From NCBI GenBank assembly GCA_044228245.1, contig JBGAVG010000002.1:1-64000 (forward strand): 64,000 nucleotides of DNA, written 5' to 3'. Each line of letters begins with the position of its first letter. The stretch's first letter is position 1. The position numbers were made by a program, and so were the translations under genes. Of this stretch, positions 1 through 8,322 are shown piece by piece. A model generated the notes under the pieces. The model did not search any database, was not told the origin of the DNA, and saw only the letters and a list, made by a program, of their open reading frames with translations. The DNA comes from Methylotenera_A sp044228245 (lineage in GTDB: Bacteria > Pseudomonadota > Gammaproteobacteria > Burkholderiales > Methylophilaceae).

Positions 1-1
1 A

Positions 2-556
2 GGCAAGGTAACCGATGCATTACAACGTATGCGTGAACTGGCTGTGCAGTCTGCCAACGCGACTAACAGTGCCGGCGACCGTACCAATCTGGATACTGAG
101 TTCCAGGAGCTGAAAGCGGAAGTGACACGTTTAGGTACAGCAACCAAATTTAACGGTACTGCGGTATTCGGTGGCGCAGCCAAGGTGTTCCAGGTGGGTG
201 CTGATGCATCGGATACGATCAGTGTCGGTGTGATTGCGGCATCAAGCATTGCTGGCGATGTGACATCAGCAGCCAACGCAACAACAGCATTGGGTGCGAT
301 TGATACGGCATTGGATGGTGTAAATACTTCTCGCGCTACGCTGGGTGCTGTGCAGAATCGTTTTGAATCAGTGATCGGTAGCTTGCAAGTGTCAGTAGAA
401 AACCAATCTGCAGCGAAATCTCGCATCATGGATGCCGACTTTGCAGCAGAAACAGCCAACCTGACACGTGGTCAGATCTTGCAACAAGCAGGTACTGCAA
501 TGTTAGCGCAAGCCAACTCATTACCTAACGGCGTATTGGCACTATTAAGAGGCTAA
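2..556 (+). CDS. fliC: Flagellin, C-terminal part (gene starts before the window)
   Basis: This is the filament subunit, exported through the flagellar type III apparatus and polymerised outside the cell. The reading frame is open from base 2, so the N-terminal D0/D1 region lies upstream. The visible part holds the end of the N-terminal D1 helix (QRMRELAVQSANATNS), a very short variable D2 region of about 100 residues, and the C-terminal D1/D0 helices ending in the typical LANSLPNGVLALLRG-like tail. The short centre suggests a small flagellin of about 270-290 residues in total, which is an inference. A hairpin just after the stop probably ends most transcripts before flaG. Confidence 0.96.
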   Translation, partial: GKVTDALQRMRELAVQSANATNSAGDRTNLDTEFQELKAEVTRLGTATKFNGTAVFGGAAKVFQVGADASDTISVGVIAASSIAGDVTSAANATTALGAIDTALDGVNTSRATLGAVQNRFESVIGSLQVSVENQSAAKSRIMDADFAAETANLTRGQILQQAGTAMLAQANSLPNGVLALLRG

Positions 557-582
557 TCGCAAGTAAGTAAATTGATCTAACT

Positions 583-616
583 TCCACAGGGTTAATGTTA
601 ATCCTGTGGACTTTTG
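583..616 (+). terminator. Hairpin between fliC and flaG, probable flagellin terminator
   Basis: TCCACAGG at 583-590 pairs with CCTGTGGA at 603-610. A G-T wobble and a TTAA/TTAA match extend the stem inward, and CTTTTG follows. The T-run is only four long, so termination may be partial and let some transcription continue into flaG, whose ribosome site AAGGAGG begins just downstream at about 619. It could also act as an mRNA-stabilising 3' structure. Confidence 0.55.
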
Positions 617-630
617 CTAAGGAGGTCATC

Positions 631-990
631 ATGTTTAATCCATCTTTAGATGCGCTTGGCTCTGCTAATAAACCTGCTGGCATGCATCCTGTTGCTGCCG
701 GTTCATCTGCATTAACAGGATTAAAAGTGGTCGATAAAGTAGAAAACAAGCAAGCAGCACCCGTCGATAAAGACACGCTTGCGGGTGCAGTACAAAAACT
801 GAACGAATATGTAGCGCCTGCCTTGCAGACCATCGAGTTTTCACTGGATCAGGAATCCAAACGCATGATTGTTAAAGTGGTAGATACGGCAACACAAAAA
901 GTATTGAGGCAGATCCCCAATGAGGAGGTCATGGCCATGTCCAGGACTTTGGATAAGCTGCAAGGCCTGGTGATTCGGCAAACCGCTTAA
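631..990 (+). CDS. flaG: FlaG family protein
   Basis: FlaG is a small protein encoded beside flagellin and fliD in polar and beta/gamma-proteobacterial flagellar clusters; loss of it often changes filament length. The C-terminal two thirds carry the family pattern: a predicted strand-rich segment (IEFSLDQESKRMIVKVVDTA) and the ending QKVLRQIPNEEVMAMSRTL. The start at 631 is chosen because a strong AAGGAGG lies 5-6 bases upstream; an in-frame upstream start at 595 would place coding sequence across the ribosome site and the fliC hairpin. The 119-residue length is usual for the family. It sits between fliC and fliD, as is common. Confidence 0.88.
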   Translation: MFNPSLDALGSANKPAGMHPVAAGSSALTGLKVVDKVENKQAAPVDKDTLAGAVQKLNEYVAPALQTIEFSLDQESKRMIVKVVDTATQKVLRQIPNEEVMAMSRTLDKLQGLVIRQTA

Positions 991-1063
991 AGGTTAAATA
1001 CGATGTTCTGAAAAGAATTTCAACTGGTAATTATTGATGAGTCAACATTAAAGGAATATACAC

Positions 1064-2758
1064 ATGCCTATTTCATCTCCAGGAATCGGATCTGGCCTTG
1101 ACGTCAATTCTATCGTTACCAGTTTAATGAATGTCGAAAGACAACCCTTAACCGCTGTCAGCAAACAAAAAACGGAGTACCAATCTCAAATTTCCGCATA
1201 TGGCACAATGAAAAGTGCTTTGTCTACCTTCCAGACTGCGGTAAAAGCACTTTCCAGCCCGGCCAAATTTAACGCACAAGCTGCTACATCCGGCAATCCT
1301 GCGGTATTTACTGCGACAGCCAATGGCAATGCGACACTGGGTGATTATGCGGTAACCGTCAGCCAGCTGGCAAAGCCACAAAAACTGGCGATGGACGGTT
1401 TTACCAATACTTCTGATGTTGTCGGTACCGGCACGCTGACCATTTCTTTTGGTACTTTTACGCCTGAGGTTATTACTCCGCCGACACCAAGCTCTTTTAC
1501 ACCCAATACCAGTAAAACCGATGTGACTATTACCATTGGCAGCTCAAACAATACTTTGGCCGGGGTGCGCGATGCGATTAATGCGTCCAATTCAAGCGTA
1601 AGTGCGACGATTGTGAATGACGGCACGACTAACCGTCTGGTGATTACCTCCAAAGACACGGGCGAGGTGAATAGCCTCAAAATTTCAGTGGCAGATGATG
1701 ATACCAATAATATGGATGCTGCCGGGCTGTCGCGATTGGCGTATGACCCGACTGCCAGCGCGGGCAGCGGTAAAAACATGACACAAATGCAGGCTGCAAA
1801 GAATGCCATCCTGGATATTGACGGGATTGCCGTGGTGAAAGCCAGCAATACCATTACTGACGCTATTGAGGGTGTGACGCTGAATTTGTTGGCAACAAGC
1901 AATAGCAACAGCGTTAACCTGGGCGTGGCGACGAATCAGGACAAGATCAAAGAATCGGTCACCGCGTTTGTTGATGCTTACAATAAACTGAATGACACTC
2001 TGCGCAGCCTGACTAAATATGACGAGACCGGTAAGGCATCCGGCGTGCTGCTGGGCGATGCCACAGCGAGGTCCGTCATTAACCAGATCAAGACGGTGAT
2101 GACGAATACCATCACCAGCAGCGGCACTATCAATTCACTGAGTCAGGTTGGTGTGTCTTTTCAGCGCGATGGTAAATTGGCGCTGGATGCAACCAAGCTG
2201 GCATCGGCCGTAACATCAAACTTTAGTGATATTGCGACTTTGTTTGCGACTTCTGCCAAAGCGACAGATCCGCTGATCAGCTTCTCAAACAGTACCAGTA
2301 AAACACAAGCCGGAACCTACGCGGTAACGGTCAGTCAGCTTGGCACCAGCCTAGTCAACGCTGCCGGCACCATCAACGGTGTTGCGGCAACGGGTGCCGG
2401 GACTAATCTAATCGGTGCGACGGGTGACCCAAGCGAAGGGTTGAGTATTAAGGTGAATGGTGGGGCGCTGGGTGCGCGCGGCACGGTCACTTTCACTATA
2501 GGATATGCGGCGCAGCTGGATAGCGTCATTACCAGCCTGTTGAAGGATGACGGGCTCCTGGCGGCTAGAACACAAGGCATGCAAAGCTCGATCACACGCC
2601 TGGATAAACAGACCGAGGCAATCAATGTGCGGCTGACTGCAATTGAGGCACGTTATCGTGCGCAATTTACCAAGCTCGATACCTTGTTATCCAGCATGTC
2701 TAAAACCAGCAGTTTCCTCACCCAGCAAATTGCATCTCTCAATGCGAATAACCAATAA
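1064..2758 (+). CDS. fliD: Flagellar filament cap protein FliD (HAP2)
   Basis: FliD forms the cap at the filament tip, under which exported flagellin folds and is added. The N-terminus has the family signature SPGIGSGLDVNSIVTSLMN (residues about 4-22) and the C-terminal coiled-coil region ends with RYRAQFTKLDTLLSSM. The middle has two similar segments with YAVTVSQL (about residues 95 and 425), typical of the repeated D2/D3 fold. At 564 residues it is longer than the enteric protein (about 470). It is followed after 15 bases by fliS, so fliD-fliS-fliT probably form one transcript. Confidence 0.96.
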   Translation: MPISSPGIGSGLDVNSIVTSLMNVERQPLTAVSKQKTEYQSQISAYGTMKSALSTFQTAVKALSSPAKFNAQAATSGNPAVFTATANGNATLGDYAVTVSQLAKPQKLAMDGFTNTSDVVGTGTLTISFGTFTPEVITPPTPSSFTPNTSKTDVTITIGSSNNTLAGVRDAINASNSSVSATIVNDGTTNRLVITSKDTGEVNSLKISVADDDTNNMDAAGLSRLAYDPTASAGSGKNMTQMQAAKNAILDIDGIAVVKASNTITDAIEGVTLNLLATSNSNSVNLGVATNQDKIKESVTAFVDAYNKLNDTLRSLTKYDETGKASGVLLGDATARSVINQIKTVMTNTITSSGTINSLSQVGVSFQRDGKLALDATKLASAVTSNFSDIATLFATSAKATDPLISFSNSTSKTQAGTYAVTVSQLGTSLVNAAGTINGVAATGAGTNLIGATGDPSEGLSIKVNGGALGARGTVTFTIGYAAQLDSVITSLLKDDGLLAARTQGMQSSITRLDKQTEAINVRLTAIEARYRAQFTKLDTLLSSMSKTSSFLTQQIASLNANNQ

Positions 2759-2773
2759 CAGGTAAAGGACAAC

Positions 2774-3241
2774 ATGATGTTTGGATTGAATCAAAGCGGG
2801 GTAAACGTGTATGCCAAGATCGGCATCGAAACTGGCGTGCTGGCAGCGAGTCCGAATAAACTGATCATTATGCTTTATGAGGGCGCCATCGCTGCATGCC
2901 AGGGCGCCATTGTGCATATGCAGAATGCAGACATCCAGAATAAAGGAGCCATGCTGTCGAAAGCCATTATGATTATCGAAAGCGGCCTCAGGCTCAGCCT
3001 GGATAAAAAGGCGGGCGGTGAAGTGGCTGCAAGCTTGGACAGTCTGTACGCTTATATGAGCAACCGATTGGCCATTGCCAATATCCGCAACCAGCCTGAG
3101 CTGGTGCATGAGGTCATCAAACTATTAACAGATTTAAAAGGTGCCTGGGAAGCTATTGGCAATCAACAGGCCAGGCCTTTAGCAGATTCTCAGATGCCGC
3201 CTTCAGTAAATCATCCTATTGCCAACTACGCCGGAGCCTGA
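2774..3241 (+). CDS. fliS: Flagellin export chaperone FliS
   Basis: FliS binds the C-terminal helix of flagellin in the cytoplasm and keeps it unpolymerised before export. The protein shows the family helices, including SPNKLIIMLYEGAIAACQGA near residue 35 and the LYAYMSNRLAIANIRNQ segment. It is 155 residues, slightly longer than usual (about 130), with an extra proline-containing tail. A second in-frame ATG directly follows the first, so the exact start may be one codon later. It lies between fliD and fliT with very short gaps. Confidence 0.95.
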   Translation: MMFGLNQSGVNVYAKIGIETGVLAASPNKLIIMLYEGAIAACQGAIVHMQNADIQNKGAMLSKAIMIIESGLRLSLDKKAGGEVAASLDSLYAYMSNRLAIANIRNQPELVHEVIKLLTDLKGAWEAIGNQQARPLADSQMPPSVNHPIANYAGA

Positions 3242-3244
3242 TCT

Positions 3245-3568
3245 ATGGAAAATAAAAACACGATTGCCATCTATGACACCATTGCAGAACTGACCAACCA
3301 GATGTTGATGGCAGCCAAATTACATGATTGGGATTTGCTGCTGGAACTGGAGAGCAGTTGCGCCGAGCATGTTGAAAAACTGAAGTTATTGAAGAATGAA
3401 CAGCCGCTTACAAACGACATGCACGAACGTAAGGTGGCGAATATCAAGCGCATTCTTGCGGATGATCGTGAGATACGTGATCTGGTTTCGCCAAGAATGG
3501 CGAAATTGAGTTCGCTGATTAATCGCTCCCAGACAGGCAAGAAAATGACGCGAGCCTACGGCCGGTAA
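3245..3568 (+). CDS. fliT: Flagellar protein FliT
   Basis: FliT is the cytoplasmic export chaperone of FliD; in enteric bacteria free FliT also binds FlhC and blocks FlhDC. The 107 residues are predicted to be almost wholly helical, with a short N-terminal IYDTIAELTNQML helix and the WDLLLELESSC segment typical of the family. Sequence conservation of FliT is low, so the assignment leans on its position three bases after fliS. Because flhDC is present in this window, the FliT-FlhC feedback could operate here, but this is inferred from enteric systems. Confidence 0.8.
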   Translation: MENKNTIAIYDTIAELTNQMLMAAKLHDWDLLLELESSCAEHVEKLKLLKNEQPLTNDMHERKVANIKRILADDREIRDLVSPRMAKLSSLINRSQTGKKMTRAYGR

Positions 3569-3600
3569 TCTACAGGCGCAGTGACTCCGGTTGAAATATC

Positions 3601-4578
3601 ATGCTCAACAAGCCCGACAGCTTAGGCACTAAAAGCAGCATCAATCCGCTATCCAGAATCTCGCCGGTGCTGGCAGTGGATACCATAGGCAGCATTACGC
3701 AGGAGCTTGGCGACCGGGCCACACAACTCAATAAAGGGCAGGAATATATCGCCCATGTGCTCTCAAAAGCGGGAGAGACCGCATACAACGTCAAAGTAGA
3801 AGGCGGAGATGTAAAGGGCGTCACCCTGAAGATGGAGCTAGGCTCCGCCGCGCAGCCAGGTCAGACTTTGTTGCTGCGGTATATACACGAAAATCCAACG
3901 CCGACATTTTTACTTTTGTCCACGCCAGACAAGGATGCCGGAAGTGCTGCAGACATCAGCCCAGCCGCGCAGCTTATCGGGCATATTCTTAAAAAAGCAG
4001 ATAACGAAGGCGTGACTTCCCGTTTTGAGGCCACTTCAGTGGTGACGCATGCGCCTAACAATGCACAAGCTGTGGCGCGCGATCTAAAACACGCGGTGAC
4101 TAACAGTGGCTTGTTTTATGAATCGCACTTGAGCGACCTGTTACAAAGCAATCAGGCCTTGGCCACAATCAGGCAGGAGCCTCAGAACCAGGCCAATCTG
4201 CCACTTGCAGGCCTGATGTCACAGCAATTGGCCATTCTCGAAAATCAGCGCATGTCGTGGCATGGCGAAATATGGCCCGGGCAGAATATGGATTGGGATG
4301 TTTATTTGCAGCAAAAAGAGGCCGATAACAGCCAGCACGCTTACCAGCAACAATCTGCTGAAGATAGACCAATCGCGAGTGAAATGACGCTGCATTTGCC
4401 GCATCTGGGCAAGGTGACAGCCAGACTCAGCATTATCGATGGGCGTATGCGAATAGGTATACTGGCTGAGCAAGCACAAACAATAGACACTCTCGAAAGC
4501 CAGAAGCTAAATCTGGCCAAGGCGATTGAAAAAAATGGCCAACAGCTGGATAGGCTGACCATCACACATCATGAATAA
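3601..4578 (+). CDS. Second FliK-like hook-length control protein (C-terminal Flg_hook domain)
   Basis: The last 90 residues (about 230-320) resemble the FliK C-terminal domain that touches the FlhB switch: MTLHLPHLGKVTARLSIIDG followed by a helix-rich LESQKLNLAKAIEKNGQQLD stretch and LTITH. The first 230 residues are not recognisable as a domain and lack the glutamine/alanine-rich ruler seen in the main fliK at 10973-12286. It overlaps the next gene, which encodes only the FlhB cytoplasmic tail, by 8 bases. The pair mirrors the YlqG-YlqH arrangement of Bacillus. Its substrate and role are unknown; the pairing suggests that it acts with the small FlhB-like protein. Confidence 0.7.
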   Translation: MLNKPDSLGTKSSINPLSRISPVLAVDTIGSITQELGDRATQLNKGQEYIAHVLSKAGETAYNVKVEGGDVKGVTLKMELGSAAQPGQTLLLRYIHENPTPTFLLLSTPDKDAGSAADISPAAQLIGHILKKADNEGVTSRFEATSVVTHAPNNAQAVARDLKHAVTNSGLFYESHLSDLLQSNQALATIRQEPQNQANLPLAGLMSQQLAILENQRMSWHGEIWPGQNMDWDVYLQQKEADNSQHAYQQQSAEDRPIASEMTLHLPHLGKVTARLSIIDGRMRIGILAEQAQTIDTLESQKLNLAKAIEKNGQQLDRLTITHHE

Positions 4579-4903
4579 TCCCCATGACATCAAGTCCGGT
4601 GCTGTAGCGACTGTTAAGCCCAATGCCAGCCAGCAAGCCATTGCACTGGCCTACGACGCCAGTGATTATGCGCCAAGAGTGGTGGCCAAAGGTCGTGGCC
4701 TGATTGCAGAACAAATCATCGCCAAAGCCAAAGAAAACGGCGTGTTTGTGCACGAGTCCAAAGACCTGGTGGCATTATTGATGCAAGTGGATCTGGACGA
4801 TCATATCCCGCCGGCACTGTATCAGGCGATTGCCGAGATTCTGGCTTGGCTGTATCGGTTGGAGGAAGGCCAAACGAAGGCGAAGGATATTCTTTCTAAC
4901 TAA
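4571..4903 (+). CDS. Stand-alone FlhB C-terminal domain protein (FlhB2/FhlB-like)
   Basis: The 110 residues match only the cytoplasmic tail of FlhB after the autocleavage site, with the pattern ALAYDASDYAPRVVAKGRG, the helix IAEQIIAKAKENGVFVHES and the LYQAIAEILAWLY ending. There are no membrane segments and no NPTH site, so this is not an export gate. Small FlhB-tail proteins can stand in for the cleaved FlhB fragment in some bacteria. It overlaps the upstream FliK-like gene by 8 bases and converges on fliE with a 4-base overlap of the two stop regions, so there is no room for a terminator between them. A full FlhB is encoded at 43994-45172. Confidence 0.82.
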   Translation: MNNPHDIKSGAVATVKPNASQQAIALAYDASDYAPRVVAKGRGLIAEQIIAKAKENGVFVHESKDLVALLMQVDLDDHIPPALYQAIAEILAWLYRLEEGQTKAKDILSN

Positions 4904-5262
4904 ACCTGCATATTCATGATGTCGTGGTAGGCAGATACCAGCTTGTTCCGTACCTGTACCGTAGCCTGAAACGAGATGTTGGCTTTTTGCCCGGCAATCA
5001 TCACGTCGGATAGGCTTACGCTGTCATCGCCCATGGCGAAATTTTTGCCTAATGTTTCAGCATTCACCTGAACTTGGTTAACTTGGTCAAGTGACGCTTT
5101 CAGTGCATCTGAAAAACTCACTTTTGAGGAGCTTTGGGTATTCTGGATGCCGGCAGAAGAGCCCAATCCAGCGACAGCATCATTCTGCGGGCGCTGCGCC
5201 GCCGCTTTTAGCTGTGCAAGCATGGATTCTATTCTGCTTGAATCAATTCCACCTGCTTTCAT
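4900..5262 (-). CDS. fliE: Flagellar hook-basal body protein FliE
   Basis: FliE is the first rod-level protein and links the MS ring to the proximal rod. The C-terminal half has the family core SFSDALKASLDQVNQVQ, the DVMIAGQKANISFQATVQVR helix and the ending KLVSAYHDIMNMQV. The length of 120 residues fits. A GGAG ribosome site lies at the correct distance before the ATG at 5262. It is transcribed away from fliF rather than leading the fliF operon, so it needs its own promoter within 5263-5663. Confidence 0.95.
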   Translation of the reverse strand: MKAGGIDSSRIESMLAQLKAAAQRPQNDAVAGLGSSAGIQNTQSSSKVSFSDALKASLDQVNQVQVNAETLGKNFAMGDDSVSLSDVMIAGQKANISFQATVQVRNKLVSAYHDIMNMQV

Positions 5263-5663
5263 GGGTTATCTCCATTTCATCTCAAAAACATATGGGCACT
5301 TCTATAAATACATTTCTGCGGCGTATTACTGCGTTGCGCGGTACTCATACCATCTCGGTTCCTGCGTTCCGTGCGTCTTGTACTACATCCACAAGAATAC
5401 ATTTATAGAGCTACCCATTCATAGCGGGTTCGCTAAATTAACTGTTAATTCGAGCAAATTGCCGTTGATGACTAATTTAACACTTCAAGACCAGCGCGAG
5501 GGCTCAAATAGGCCGATGAAAATTGCTCTATTCTTAAATTTGAAAATCCAGGCAATCGGCATAATGGTATCTAATAGGTCAGGCAGGTAATTATTGAAGC
5601 GTAGTCGGTTAAATAAAAACCCTGAACCTGAAGTATTTGGCAGGTGCAAATGAAGGAATTGTG
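5263..5663. other. fliE-fliF divergent intergenic region
   Basis: These 401 bases hold the divergent start regions of fliE (minus) and fliF (plus) and a 123-bp imperfect palindrome-ended element at 5294-5416, described separately. I see no sigma-28 match and no convincing sigma-54 element. The open frames that cross it have no family features and run through the repeat, so I do not call a gene here. Confidence 0.6.
5294..5416. repeat. Candidate small non-autonomous repeat (MITE-like) with about 28-bp inverted ends
   Basis: The left end (5294-5321, starting GGGCACTTCTATAAAT) and the reverse complement of the right end (5389-5416, starting GGGTAGCTCTATAAAT) agree at about 20 of 28 positions, and nearly all differences are transitions. 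The core between them contains GC-rich patches such as GCGTTGCGCGG. The dinucleotide AT flanks both ends, which could be a target duplication. No transposase is present. It may instead be a repeat serving as a regulatory structure. Only one copy is seen here. Confidence 0.4.
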
Positions 5664-7307
5664 ATGGCGGCAACAACTGATGCAGTCTTAACTGGTGGAG
5701 GTGCGATGGGATCTGTCTCTCAAATGGGCAACAAATTGCTTTTATTAGCGGGCGTAGCTGCAGTGATGGCAGTGATGGCCGTGTTCTGGCTATGGAGCCA
5801 GCAGCCGGATTACCGTGTGCTGTTCTCGAACTATTCCGATAAAGACGGCGGCTCCATCGTAGCCGCGCTGGAGAAGATGAATGTGCCTTATAAATTTTCC
5901 GAGAGCGGCACCGCGATTCTTGTTCCTGCTGCCCAAGTGCATCAGGCACGTTTGAAACTAGCCTCAGATGGCCTGCCTAAAGGCGGCAACATCGGATTTG
6001 AGATTTTAGAGAACCAAAAATTTGGCGTTTCTCAATTTGTAGAGCAGGTCAATTTCCAGCGCGCGCTGGAAGGCGAGCTGGAACGCAGCATCCAGTCGAT
6101 CGGCGCGGTCGAAGTGGCGAGAATTCATCTTGCTATCCCTAAGGCTTCCGTATTTGTAAGAGATCAGCAAAAACCGACCGCTTCCGTACTACTGAATTTG
6201 CGCGCTGGCCGCAGCCTAGATGCGCAGCAGGTGGGTGCCGTGGTGCATCTGGTCGCCAGCAGCGTGCCTGATCTGCCCGCAGCTAATGTAACGGTGGTTG
6301 ACCAGAACGGTAACTTGCTTTCAGATACTTCCAAAAAAATGGGTGCCAATAATCTGGATCCGACACAGCTTAAGTATGTGGATGACATACAGCAGAGCAT
6401 CGCGAAGCGTGTTGAATCTATCATTACGCCCATCGTTGGCGCCAAGAATGTACGCGCGGAAGCAAGTGCAGAAATCGACTTTTCCAGTCTGGAGCAGGCG
6501 GCAGAGACCTATAAGCCTAATCAGAAACCTGAAGATGTGGTTGTGCGAAGCATACAGAGCAATGAGTCGCTGAGCAGCAATGGCAACGGTGTGGCAGCCG
6601 GCGTGCCAGGCGCCTTATCGAACCAGCCCCCCGCAAATGCCACCGCGCCAATCACAGCGCCTGCGGGAACAGAAGCAGCAGCGGGTACGGCCACAGCGGC
6701 GGTGCCGGTAGATAGCCAGAAGAATGTGACGACCAATTACGAGGTAGACAAGACCGTACGCTATGTACAGCAGGCGATGGGCGGCATCAAGCGCCTGAAT
6801 GTTGCGGTGGTAGTAAACAATATGCCGGTTGTGGATAAAAAAGGCAAAGTGACCTATCGTCCATTGACCGCTGCCGAGAAGCAGCAGATCAACGATTTGG
6901 CGATGCAGGCCATGGGCTTTAATAAAGAGCGCGGCGATTCTTTGACGGTAGTGAATAGCTCATTCGCAGGCGAACCGGCAGAAATCGTGCCTGAAGTGCC
7001 GTTGTGGAAAAATCCGGAAACGATCGAGTACGCCAAAGATGCGCTGCGTTTTATTGTGGGGATTGTGGTGTTGTTCGTGCTTTATTCCCGCGCCTTGAAA
7101 CCTATGCTGAATAAATTGGTGACAGCTTCTCCTAAATCGCTGAGTGCGCCAGATGGTGAAGATGCTATCGTGAACCTGAGTGGCGAGCAGGCGAAACTGG
7201 CGGCTCCGGCCTTCGATCAGAATCTGGTCGCGGCCAAACAAATGGCAAAAGAGAATCCACGCATGGTTGCGAACGTGGTTGCTAACTGGACGAACGGGAA
7301 CGGATAA
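5664..7307 (+). CDS. fliF: Flagellar MS-ring protein FliF
   Basis: FliF builds the MS ring in the cytoplasmic membrane, the base of the flagellum. With the start at 5664 it has 547 residues: a first membrane segment at about residues 24-44, the YscJ/FliF ring-building region (YRVLFSNYSDKDGGSIVAAL), a low-complexity alanine/threonine-rich insert near 325-365, a second membrane segment near 455-475 (FIVGIVVLFVLYS) and a short C-tail that binds FliG. The ATG at 5664 follows GAAGGA by about six bases; an upstream in-frame TTG at 5637 is less likely. It leads fliFGHIJK. Confidence 0.96.
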   Translation: MAATTDAVLTGGGAMGSVSQMGNKLLLLAGVAAVMAVMAVFWLWSQQPDYRVLFSNYSDKDGGSIVAALEKMNVPYKFSESGTAILVPAAQVHQARLKLASDGLPKGGNIGFEILENQKFGVSQFVEQVNFQRALEGELERSIQSIGAVEVARIHLAIPKASVFVRDQQKPTASVLLNLRAGRSLDAQQVGAVVHLVASSVPDLPAANVTVVDQNGNLLSDTSKKMGANNLDPTQLKYVDDIQQSIAKRVESIITPIVGAKNVRAEASAEIDFSSLEQAAETYKPNQKPEDVVVRSIQSNESLSSNGNGVAAGVPGALSNQPPANATAPITAPAGTEAAAGTATAAVPVDSQKNVTTNYEVDKTVRYVQQAMGGIKRLNVAVVVNNMPVVDKKGKVTYRPLTAAEKQQINDLAMQAMGFNKERGDSLTVVNSSFAGEPAEIVPEVPLWKNPETIEYAKDALRFIVGIVVLFVLYSRALKPMLNKLVTASPKSLSAPDGEDAIVNLSGEQAKLAAPAFDQNLVAAKQMAKENPRMVANVVANWTNGNG

Positions 7308-7312
7308 ATAAA

Positions 7313-8311
7313 ATGAGTGACACTGGTGTAATGAGAAGTGCAGTGTTGATGCTGGCGCTGGGCGAAGATGAAGCTGCCGAAGTAATGAAGTTTCTCGGCC
7401 CAAAAGAAGTGCAGAAACTTGGTGAGGCCATGGCAACGATGAAATCGGTAGGCCGGGAGCAGGTGGAAACTGTGGTAACGGAATTTCTGACAGAAGCCGG
7501 ACAAAGCAGCGATTTTACTGTTGATTCCGATGAGTACATCCGCTCGGTAATGAATAAGGCGCTTGGCGAGGATAAGGCGTCCGGCCTGCTTAACCGTATT
7601 CTGCAGTCACCGGAGTCAAGCGGTATTGATACCTTGAAGTGGATGGATGCGCACACGGTTGCCGAGTTTATCCAGAACGAGCACCCGCAGATTATTGCGA
7701 CTATTCTGGTGCATCTGGAGCCAGACCAGGCCTCAGCCGTGCTTGGTCATTTTACCGATCGGTTGCGGCAGGATGTGATGCTGCGTATTGCAACGCTGGA
7801 TGGCGTTAAGCCCATTGCCCTGCGTGAACTCAATGACGTGATGAGCAAGTTGCTGACAGGCAACGAGAACATCAAGAAACAGACCATGGGTGGCATCAAG
7901 GTGGCGGCCGATATCATGAACTTTATGAGTGGCGACAACGAAGCCAGCGTCATGGAAGGTCTGAAAAGTTACGATGACGAGATGGCACAGAAAATCATGG
8001 ATCAGATGTTTGTATTCGACAACATCATGGATATCGATGACAAAGGCATCCAGGTCATCCTGAAAGAAGTGCAGTCAGAAACGCTGATTGTCGCGCTTAA
8101 AGGCACGACTGAAGAAATACGCGCGAAGATATTCAAGAACATGTCGTCACGCGCCGCAGAAATGATGAAAGAAGACCTGGAAGCAAAAGGTCCGGTCAAA
8201 CTTTCGGAAGTGGAAGCGCAGCAGAAACAGATTCTGCAAATCGTCCGCAGACTGGCGGATGAAGGCCAAATCATGCTGGCTGGCAAAGGCGGAGATGATC
8301 AATATGTATAA
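7313..8311 (+). CDS. fliG: Flagellar motor switch protein FliG
   Basis: FliG is the rotor protein of the C ring that contacts the stator MotA. It has the usual three helical domains; the EHPQ motif of the middle domain is present (NEHPQIIATILVHLEPDQA, about residues 121-139), and the C-terminal torque domain has the FVFDNIMDIDDKGIQ stretch. The length of 332 residues is standard. It starts five bases after the fliF stop, consistent with co-translation. Confidence 0.97.
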   Translation: MSDTGVMRSAVLMLALGEDEAAEVMKFLGPKEVQKLGEAMATMKSVGREQVETVVTEFLTEAGQSSDFTVDSDEYIRSVMNKALGEDKASGLLNRILQSPESSGIDTLKWMDAHTVAEFIQNEHPQIIATILVHLEPDQASAVLGHFTDRLRQDVMLRIATLDGVKPIALRELNDVMSKLLTGNENIKKQTMGGIKVAADIMNFMSGDNEASVMEGLKSYDDEMAQKIMDQMFVFDNIMDIDDKGIQVILKEVQSETLIVALKGTTEEIRAKIFKNMSSRAAEMMKEDLEAKGPVKLSEVEAQQKQILQIVRRLADEGQIMLAGKGGDDQYV

Positions 8312-8322
8312 AGGTGCTCAAT

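Noticed and set aside
5091..5590. Plus-strand open frames across fliE and the palindrome-ended repeat
   Set aside because: They run antisense to fliE and through the repeat, with no recognisable protein features.
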